NCBI GenBank assembly: GCA_016165875.1
Contig: JABBOT010000005.1
Span: 26,375,368-26,439,367 of the forward strand
Reading direction: 5' to 3'
DNA from: Acanthopleura granulata
Lineage: Eukaryota > Mollusca > Polyplacophora > Chitonida > Chitonidae
Length of the DNA stretch: 64,000 bases
The notes under the pieces: generated by a model
Seen by the model: the letters and a program-made list of their open reading frames with translations, nothing else
What the model was told of the DNA's origin: nothing
Databases searched by the model: none
Translations under genes and position numbers: made by a program
Part shown: piece after piece, positions 55,401 through 64,000 of the stretch
How the letters are laid out: the number at the start of each line of letters is the position of its first letter
How positions within the stretch are numbered: position 1 is the first letter of the stretch

Positions 55401-56177
55401 TGTTCCACAAAAAACTTGTCCAGCAAGATTTGTCAGACAAAGCGATTATTCGACTCTTGTCAATTAGCAGCATTTACTTCGGTTAGTATTTTCGGCCAAT
55501 TTGTTCTGCCCGTGCAGCAATATTAGATGCATTAATTTCTACCGACACCAAGAGTAAACCTACAAAGGGCAATATGTTCGACAGGCATAGACTCTCCAGA
55601 TCTCGGCAGTATACGTGCAGTAATACACGTTTTAACAAATGAAAAATCTTAGACGAGATCACGGGATCATCCCCAACGAACGGTTCTCTATATTAACAGC
55701 TTTCAGTGTCCTCTGTTTAACATTCTTCAAGGTTTTACACCATGTATTACTTAAAGAAGAGTACCGGTAAGAAGGTATGAACACTGTTGAACAATTTCAA
55801 CACAATTCTTTAACATTCAGTCAGGATACCGTCCCGACTGGGGAAACCACCCAGCTTTTGCTTTGATATTCCCGCATGCCATCATCCATGCAGGAGACGT
55901 TGGTTCGATCGGACTGTATCATTGGTCAAGGACGTGTTGTCCACAGCGAAACTGACCGCTGAGGGCCCTTCGCAGCAGTCTTGGTACATGTAAATGTATA
56001 TAGACCAATGCCTGTATAATGTTTGCTTGGTTTCAAGGGGCTTTCTTGAACTTCGGAGGGCTGTAGGTTATAGACAACAACGATATCAAGAAGGATAGGC
56101 GATCTAGGGCAATTCGCCTTTGGCTCCACATGCTGTGAATGATGTCAAGTATACGTTTTGGTTATAGAAGAGAAGTT

Positions 56178-56350
56178 TTTACTTATACCACAACGGTCAG
56201 CTTTATGGATTGAGAAAACCAGAATAGCCCACTAGCTTTTGTCGGGTATATATCTGACAAAAATTCAGCATTAAGTCCGCGAACAAACTAGCAAGAGCTG
56301 GAATCGAACCCACGGCCTCATTGGTCAGTGGCTGTTCGCCTGTGGTGAGA
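56178..56350 (-). repeat. Degenerate SINE fragment with B-box
   Basis: Reverse strand carries GTGGGTTCGATTCCAGCTC (B-box) in the SINE position; the opposite end ACTTATACCACAACGGTCAG matches the family core. A second B-box-like GTTCGAATCC lies at about 56985-57000. Confidence 0.5.
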
Positions 56351-57029
56351 ATACATTTTAACTGATGAATGCTTGTGTGGCTTTCTGACACCGTAAATTA
56401 ATAATTCTTTGCTGCAATTAGATGAACATTGTTAATGATTGACAGTAAATGCCAGAGTGCATCTGTATGCTTTTGAACCTTTTTTGTAGTGTGCAAGTGT
56501 CATGGCGGTATGATGTCAGCCAAGCTGTATGTAACTGTTTTAGTCTGATTCGATCACCCCGTGTACAGAGTGGGGGCTAGGGTAATCCCGGCACTCAAGT
56601 GGCCGGAATCCGTGAGTGTTGCCCGGGATCATCCCTTCTGGTCAAATAACAGTAGCCGATCAAAGTATCAAGAGGGCAAACAAACCCCCTGTCCCTCCCA
56701 GTCGATGGGAAACTCCAGAGTTCTTTGTGAGAATGTGGAATGTGTTTGCTGTCTGTGTCTTCGATGCCACCCCGTATTGAAAAGTAAACCACAGACTGGC
56801 GCCAGCAATGGACTACTCCCCACCTGGGGGCACAATTTGGTAACATACTTTTTATTTATTCCCTTGATGTTTACCCTCATATTCAAAGATTGTTTAGCTA
56901 TATGTCGGCGTTCAGATTTATACGGTTAGAGGCTCCTTGCCAGGCACCTGACAATTCTCCTGACTTACAAAGACGCATCCGAACCAGCTAGAGATGGATT
57001 CGAACAGGCGACCTAAATGATCAAGGCTA

Positions 57030-57155
57030 TGAATCCGGTTTCATGAGGCGCACTTAGCTGAGTATGTCCTTAACTACTGTACTATGCCAACGTATATGTT
57101 TTAGATATATGAAGTGCACTTAACACTGAAGTACGCTTCATGATGCTGACCCCTA
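57030..57155. repeat. Foldback/MITE-like element, second copy
   Basis: Same family as 13796-13925: TTTCATGAGGCGCACTTAGC ... GTACGCTTCATGATGCTG. Confidence 0.6.
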
Positions 57156-57884
57156 GTGGACAGTTGTAAAAAACTGGGGTTTCCTTGAGGGCCCAAAATT
57201 AATTGTTTAAACCAAATTTTCATTTCTGACGTCTTTCAAAACTGACTTCTGTCCAAACTGGCTCTAGTGCCTTAATTGTTTAAGGTTGCAAATAATTTAT
57301 TTAATTCATTTATTTTATTGGTGCTTTCCGATATACTCACTCAGATGTAATTTTTCACTTGTACGGCTTTCGTCAACATAGCTTGCGAATCAGTTCATAA
57401 TGTTCTTCTCTCGTACGCTGTTGTGTTTGAGATGCCCTGCAAGCCACAAAAATGGATCGGAAAATTTTGTAAGTTATACATGTAGGTAAACCCGATTATC
57501 TGCACACACAATGATAGCCGCTTGATTAACACGTTTACCTGCTTTACTCGTGACCAGGTTCAGCAGGGTCTTAATAGGCTTAGAGATAAAACAGTGAAGA
57601 TGGTAATCTTTGTGGGTAGGTTCCATTCCAAACACTGGCCGTCCCCGTGTCGTACATACTGCAATATTTGGCTGAGATGTCATATGTATAGCGTTGTGTA
57701 CTTGTGAAATGTTATTGCACGTGTGACCTGTAACGCAATATATCGTGGGGCAGCTTGGCCCACATACTTGGCTTGTCATTATATCGTATCAGTCCACTGT
57801 TCTGTGTTATCTTTATGTGTTAAGCGAACGCATGATATCGCTACAGTATGTACAAGGTGTAATCGTCCTAGCGAGTCACTGAAG

Positions 57885-58045
57885 CACCATGGTAAGTGTG
57901 TCGTCAGTGGCACAAGGATAGCCTAGCGGATAAACTGAGGCACCGTGGTAAGTGTGTCGTCAGTTGCACAAGTATGGCCTTGCGTGCCACACATGCACCG
58001 TGGTAAATATGTCGTCAGTGGCAGCAGGTCGGCCTAGTGTGTCAC
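57885..58045. repeat. Three-copy tandem repeat, about 62 bp
   Basis: GCACC[AG]TGGTAAGTGTGTCGTCAGTGGC recurs at about 57892, 57953 and 58010. Confidence 0.8.
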
Positions 58046-58616
58046 AAATACATGTATCCATCTTGTTGAAATGCGTCCAAATACATGTATCTATCGTTGC
58101 AAAGCATCAGTTATGAGTTAGAGCGACAGCCCCGCCAATATGGTTATGATGCCCAATGGAAATCGAAGAGAACATTTGTTTTGAATTCTTCAATTCCAAA
58201 ATCTTAAGTGCAAGAATAACATTGTAGATTTTATTGGGCTATATTCACCAATTAACAGTAAGAAAATTTCACCGGCAGTTATCAGTGGGACATCAGTTAT
58301 CAGTTAAACATGAACTCCTAGCACAATTAAATCAACACGATGGCCAAACTATGATCATTGTGGCCTTAATGTCTTAGTTTCCCATAACTATGTAAGTCGC
58401 ATGTACTACTCCAAAGCCAGATGAATTTTATTAAACACAGTGGCATGCAAACCATATACAAAGCGTTCATACGTAATATTGGCAGCCATCTTGGAAAATG
58501 GTTGCCGTTACTGTTAGTCCAAAAGTGTTCCCCATACCATAATCTACTACTGTGTCAAATGTCGTTCTTCTTACATCAAAGACCTATGTCTCCCATATAT
58601 CTGTATTGTACTATTT

Positions 58617-58712
58617 ATTTGACTGGTCTTTTAGGCCACACTCATTTCACTTATACGACGCCGGTCAGCATTGTGATGGGAGGAAATCGGACAGAGCCCA
58701 GGGGGAAGATGT
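58617..58712 (-). repeat. Truncated SINE fragment
   Basis: Tail-side TTATTTGACTGGT, then TTTCACTTATACGACGCCGG and GGGAGGAAATCGGACAGAGC in reverse orientation. Confidence 0.65.
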
Positions 58713-59139
58713 GACATTAAACAATTAATGTTGAAAGTAACAAAAAATCATGCAAAACAAACCAACAAACATAGGTGTATAAACCCAGTATGAATCCCTC
58801 GAGCGGATGGTGCGACTGTGGTGAGGTACATTGGCCCCCTCAACCTAGAACCGTTGGAGCCGGCTCTCAATCTGACTGCCAAAAGCTTTGTGCAGCAACA
58901 AAACATATTGCGGGTCTGGGGAGTATAATCCTCTACAGCCTTTGCAAGCCGCCTGTTATGTTACAACTGGTGTTATGTTGTAGTCTCCAGTTCGCTATAT
59001 GTTTAGCCCGACGAGAATCGTCGTGGGTATAGTACCCATGCATAGGCGTTGTGAAACTTTGTTCTCACACAGATGGATGAGTTTCTTTACCACCGGTAGG
59101 GCTGCCTTGGCCGAAACCGAGACGTGATGACCAAGGTGC

Positions 59140-59231
59140 CTCTCAGCAATGCTGTGAGTTCAACTCATGCTGGCTTCCTCTCCGGCCGTACGTGGGAAGG
59201 TCTGTCAGCAATCTGGGTATGGTTGTGGGAA
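59140..59231 (+). repeat. SINE fragment
   Basis: CTCATGCTGGCTTCCTCTCC and GGCCGTACGTGGGAAGGTCT are family core; tail missing. Confidence 0.65.
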
Positions 59232-59520
59232 AAGCGTGCTCTTATAATAAATTGTTTCATCCATTCTTATACACAATAAGAAGTATATAAATGGAATTAT
59301 ATCAAACTGTAACAAATGCATGGCAGGTATAAATTTTGATCACCTAATATTTTGTATCATAAATATATACAAACTGTAGGCTATACAGGACTGCTGATAT
59401 ACAGACGGATTTTGATCACCATCCAGTTTGCCAGTATCAACAGAATACAGTAAAATGGGAGAGGTGCACATTATATCAAATTTGTCCTGTTAAACAGTTT
59501 ACAAATATTATGTTAACACA

Positions 59521-59877
59521 ATAGGGGAGTTTCGATTTCGAACTCTTTTTCGCTAATGGCAAGAAAAGCCTTGTACCATGTACCATGTGACCTGTTAAAA
59601 ATGCTAGGCAACCCTTTCTGATTACATTTACTATAACACTGGCGTCTAAGAAAAGTTTAAAAAAAGTTCTTTAGACTAGACGTATAACAGGAAGAATTCA
59701 GGGATTTAAGATCCTCCTAATTGAAGGGGAGGTCATTTGTGCCTCCCTAACACGCTGAGACAGGTGATCGGTAAATTAAAACCAACAAAATTGCCTGACA
59801 TTTTGACAATTCACATGACACAGTTGAACTCTTTTTACATTCTGCGACAAAAGAATTCCAACTCGAAACTCCCTTAT
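59521..59877. mobile_element. MITE, 357 bp with about 30-bp terminal inverted repeats
   Basis: Ends ATAGGGGAGTTTCGATTTCG and CTCGAAACTCCCTTAT (reverse) match; no coding content inside. Confidence 0.7.
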
Positions 59878-60082
59878 TAAGAATAACTGGTTTCAAATGT
59901 CACAGCTGCAGCAACCTGCAGTACCTGATATCATAACTGACGGGATTCTCTCGTAAATGTTCAACAAGCCCACACAAAATGTCAATTTAATATGCAGTTT
60001 TCGAGTTACGTCGTTACGACAACACAGCGACGTCACTTTGCGAAATGACGTCGTCGTTTTGTGGCATTGTGCGGTCCATCCC

Positions 60083-60464
60083 CTATTCTTTAACTTGGCA
60101 CCTTCTGTGTTCAGAAGAATCCGCAGTCGGAAATTCGTTTCTGTTGCCGAAATGATATCCAGCATCGCTGGAGAACACATTTTTAGAAATTTTATTTCAT
60201 TATTTTTGACAAATGTCCAGTATCCTATACACCAGCCAGTGTTGAATTGTGCAGATTGGCCTTACCTTAACATCGCATCTCGAAAACCGCGTACAGCTTT
60301 CAGATTGTTCAAACCTGCTATCGCCTTTAAGTTTTTGTTGATGTATAGTACTGTGGAACTGAATGCATTTTTTACCCAGCCAGCTACAATCTTCATGCAT
60401 GCATCCAAATTCTCAGCTAACTTGCGCTGAGGCTTCAGCTGGTGTATATAGTTTGAAGTGACTG
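60083..60464 (-). CDS. Candidate two-exon 3' gene end, unknown protein
   Basis: Not recognised. Upstream exon about 60464-60266 reads without stops through KLAENLDACMKIVAGWVKNA and GLNNLKAVRGFRDAML and ends at a good donor (AAG/GTAAGG). A 98-bp intron with a TTCTAAAAA branch-like site and TTCTCCAG acceptor leads to exon 60167-60083, in frame (DAGYHFGNRNEFP) to TAG. The first acceptor is weak and no further upstream exon was found. The plus strand of the same stretch is also open (157 codons), so this may be chance. Confidence 0.25.
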
Positions 60465-62989
60465 CTGAAGTTTACCAAGTATAATTCTCGTATACTGGCG
60501 CACTGGTTGATTTGATGAGGTTCGAACTTATGGCTCCAGGCATTATTCGTGAGCTACAGAAAACGCAGCGTCAGGGCAGCTATGATGAAAACGTGAATGG
60601 TCTGGACAGATGGGACAGAACGAGGAAAAGCCCTAACTGACTGTCTGATCCATGTGCGCTACTGCTTTTTAGCTAATAACGGCTTAGCAGAGAGCGTATA
60701 TCAGGGCAATGGGAGGTGTTCATCTTAAATTTGGCCTGCACTAACACCAAGCCTCCAGACATGTGGAGCAATAATCAACGTAAGATGGTTTGCATTGGAA
60801 TGAAAGCTTTCCTGCGAAGCCATTAAACTGAGCAGCATAGAGATAGCAGTAATCTCTAAGAAAGGTCGTGTTATATCTCCTCACCTCAGTCGTTGTCTGA
60901 TTTTGATCATCTTGGTATCCATCAATATTTCTCGTTTCTTTCCACCTTGTGAAGAAACGGGGAAGCCATGTTGCTGTATGGCCAGAGCAACATGCCGGCA
61001 TAGAAAATAGATAACTTGTAACTGTATTGCATTCATCCTGGACTTAGCATATTCATCTTACAAGGACAAAGGGGCATATACTGTTTATTGTCTGCCAGCC
61101 AGAAAGCTGTCACATGTACCATTTTATAGTGTATAGGAACCGCGGGATCATGGTGGTATCGAAACGCTGCCCTTTTATGATCAGCAAGATCATTGTTGAT
61201 GTTGACATTAAAACGGATATTAAATAAGATATATTGCTTTGTAAATGACAAAGAACAGTGATTTCTAGGTCTAAAAATCACAAGATGTGGCATATATATG
61301 TCGTTTATAAATACGCCATTGGACCCTGAAAATGTAAGACCACAAGATGTAACACGTGTCGTAGGATTTCTACAAAAGCCACCGAATCCTGATTTGATGC
61401 CCGTTAATTTATATCCTTATTTTTATTTCAGAAGCTTGGTATCTCTCTGCTTTAAAGTAAATCTTCTGGATTTTTTCCCCCTCTATTGCTTCAGTTTATA
61501 CAAACTGACATTTTACGACCTGCGATGAGTGAGAATTTCCTCTGCATGGTGCAGATATTAGCCCAGTTAAACTGTAGGAAATGCCAAGTGCTCCACGTCA
61601 ACTGTCCGATAACGACTTCCGACAGGCACTGTCAATTGGGACAAATTTGTCCAACCAGCATGTTGTATGTGTCTTGCTCAGACAATGACAAAAACAAACC
61701 GATTATTTCGGTAGAGTTTTTTTGCCGATTTTATTTTCAGAGCTCTCCATAAACTGCTCCTGGTCTATTGGATTTTACCGTCAGTTTGCTTCCTCTGCCC
61801 CAGCTTGGAGAACGCTCCTTTCGTTCTGACGGTCTTCTCCGCAGCCTCGCATAAACAGCAATTTCGAGCACACCCACCTAATCTGTTTCAAGTGTCCAAA
61901 TGTAGATAAAATGGCAATGCGATTTGTAGAAGTGCGCCTCTCGGTGCGAATTACTGTCGCTGTCGCTTTTGATGTACCGCCCTTCTAGCTAATCTTACAG
62001 GTACTCCAAACAAATCGGTTTAGGAGAAAAGTTGCGGGTCTGGTACAAAATTAACAGCATCATACTTGGCTATAGGCCTGGAGTTATGGCTCTAAATTAA
62101 CTCGAAGGCCTGGTTCTTGATCCTAAGTTTGTAGACTGGCACGTTTTTTCCGCTACATGTGTGTCCAACTAAAGCAAAGCCACACAGAAACAAATTTGAC
62201 ATTAGGGAGGAAAACATGTTCATAAACGTTTTTCTGGTAGCTATCTGGCATGTTTGGTAAAATTGCTACGAACTTCATCTCGAGTATAGGTTTACTCTTG
62301 ACATACTGTCCAGCTTTTGTCTGTAGCTGTATTACTCGATGAATGAGAAAGGCTGTCTTATTTGTTTTTAAATCAGATGGTCGTTAAGAATAGAAAAAAA
62401 CTGACCAGGGTAATTAAGCAAAACTTATGTGTCGTTTTCTTGCATACCAAACACACACCGGTGCACACCAAAGCTAAGTACTGATTTTATGTACTTGTGT
62501 ACCCTGTGTGAAACATTACGTCATTGTACTATGTGACAGAGACAGAGATTTTGATGTATATCACTTATTGCATTTTATAGGACAACAGAACACGGCGATT
62601 TATACCTTTGCTACAACCTGTCAGACTTCGGCGATAGCCCAGAATTCAGCTCAGGTCTACTTTTTGTGTACATGTATATTTTCCATTGAAACTACACTTG
62701 CGTTTAATTATTTATCTTAATTGTTGTTCAACGCAATATTCAAGACATTTCCGGCAGACAATACCGGAGACCGGTTAAAGCAAATCGCAGGAAATTTTTC
62801 GTGAATGAGGAAATTCAAAATGCCTTCAAATGAGAACATGTGCCATATTTATCCGTCTAAGATCAGGATGCGTCATGCGCACTCCAAACCTCTGTTTGCC
62901 TTGTTGGTCATTCATGGTCTAGAGTTTTTTTTTCCTCACACGACTACTCCTTGACAAAGGAGATCGGGTATTCCAATCCTGTCATCATT

Positions 62990-63252
62990 CAGTCAGTAGT
63001 GTAGTGAGGTCAGATGTCCTAAACCTGTTTTCACATTGTCTGTAATGTAGTGAGGTCAGGTGTTCTGAACCTGTCATCACATTGTCTGTAATATAATGAG
63101 GTCATGTGTCCTAAACCCGTCATCACATTGTGTGTAATGTAGTGAGTTCAGATGTTCTAAACCTGTCATCAGTTAGCCTCTAATGTATTGTGATCAAATG
63201 TTCTAAAGCTGTCACCACCTGGCCAATGATGTAGTGAGGTCAGGTGTTCTAA
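62990..63252. repeat. Tandem repeat, about 49-bp unit, five copies
   Basis: TGTAATGTAGTGAGGTCAGG..GTTCTAAACCTGTCATCAC recurs with substitutions. Confidence 0.82.
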
Positions 63253-63412
63253 AATGATAACAGTTAAAATGATAACGTTCACTGGTACGCATTTGCAAAA
63301 GAATCAGCTATTACTACACACTGGTTACAAAATGATAAGGTTTACTGATACAAACTAGCAAGAGAGTCAGTCATTATTATAAACCGGTTACAAAATGATA
63401 ACGTTTACTGAT
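63253..63412. repeat. Tandem repeat, about 64-bp unit, 2.5 copies
   Basis: AAAATGATAACGTT[TC]ACTG opens each unit; GGTTAC closes it. Confidence 0.75.
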
Positions 63413-63682
63413 ATTTATTTATTTATTTATTTGATTGGTGTTTTACGCCGTACTCAAGAATATTTCACATATACGACGGCGGCCAGCATTATGGTGGGAG
63501 GAAGCCGGGCAGAGCCCGAGGAAAACCCACGACCATCCTCAGGCTGCTGGCAGACCTTCCCACGTACGGCCGGAGAGGAAGCCAGCATGAGCTGGTCTTG
63601 AACTCACAGCGACCGCATTGGTGGGAGGCTTCGGATCATTGTGCTGCGATAGTGCGCTAACCGACTGAGCCACGGAGGCCCC
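63413..63682 (-). repeat. tRNA-derived SINE, full length, best-preserved copy
   Basis: Reverse strand: head GTGGCTCAGTCGGTTAGCGC (A-box), GAGTTCAAGACCAG (B-box region), core CTCATGCTGGCTTCCTCTCC ... CACCATAATGCTGGCC, GTATATGTGAAATATTCTTG and an (AAATA)n tail. About 270 bp; serves as reference for the other copies. Confidence 0.88.
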
Positions 63683-64000
63683 CCACGTTTACTAATACAG
63701 TGCACTTTTTCAAATTTGACTCTAGCATGAATGTAAAACTGATGCACCTTGTGGATTTTTCTTGCCTTGCTAGATATATTGATGTCCAGTGATGTTTGCG
63801 ATAAGTTTAAGACTTGTGAAATGGAAGGTACATCAGGTCAGGGGGTCACTTCCGCCATTTAGCGGAAATGGTGTTAATGGTTAAGAAATCTGATGCCTTT
63901 TATACAACTTTGATTTCGTCGATAGACGGTGGAATTCGCTGGAAAAGCCGCGGGACATTTAATGCGTGCTTAGATCTGGCTGTAATTTCCACACTGTCAA

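Larger units (their letters stand above)
49715..60082. other. Intergenic stretch with repeats, no supported gene
   Basis: Apart from the palindrome, foldback, MITE, SINE and tandem units listed separately, I see only short open frames without recognisable domains or credible splice context. Confidence 0.5.

Noticed and set aside
56561..56929. 122-codon plus-strand ORF
   Set aside because: Low-complexity composition, no motif, open by chance in a locally GC-richer patch.
59957..60430. 157-codon plus-strand ORF
   Set aside because: No recognisable domain, overlaps the minus-strand candidate with better splice signals; kept only as a caution there.

Overview
The window is eukaryotic, gene-poor, intron-rich animal DNA. 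Seven or more copies of a tRNA-derived SINE with an (AAATA)n tail, a DIRS element, a Tx1/L1-like LINE and a Polinton/Maverick suggest a lophotrochozoan invertebrate, probably a mollusc. This is an inference from repeat style, not a proven taxon.

One host gene dominates. On the minus strand, from a start codon at 39373 to the left edge, I can follow 16 coding exons (885 codons, all intron phases compatible) of a LRRK1-like ROCO protein: ankyrin-type repeats (exons 3-5), about 13 leucine-rich repeats (exons 6-12) and a Roc GTPase domain (exons 13-16, with P-loop, DFPG and THVD motifs). The COR, kinase and WD40-like parts would lie beyond position 1. Intron 6 is about 14 kb long because it carries a Polinton.

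16573-29458 is a 12.9 kb Polinton/Maverick (an endogenous virus-like DNA transposon) with about 260-290 bp terminal inverted repeats, inserted in the tail of a SINE. Plus strand left: a decayed replicase with B-family polymerase, SF1 helicase and HNH-like nuclease regions in a row. Minus strand: rve integrase, small membrane-type ORFs, a 205-codon unknown, packaging ATPase, major capsid, and a large unknown. Plus strand right: penton-like minor capsid and two unknown proteins. Nearly all carry frameshifts or stops, so the copy is dead; the integrase catalytic Glu codon is a stop.

39.5-64 kb is intergenic: a broken LINE (minus, 42.2-44.2 kb), a broken DIRS-type tyrosine-recombinase retrotransposon (plus, 45.2-49.7 kb), several foldback/MITE elements, tandem repeats and SINEs, and at 60.1-60.5 kb a weak two-exon candidate of unknown identity. 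An unusual feature of the host gene is a 70-bp tandem array in the last intron of the window (1819-2282), which repeats the 3' end of exon 15 together with its splice donor.
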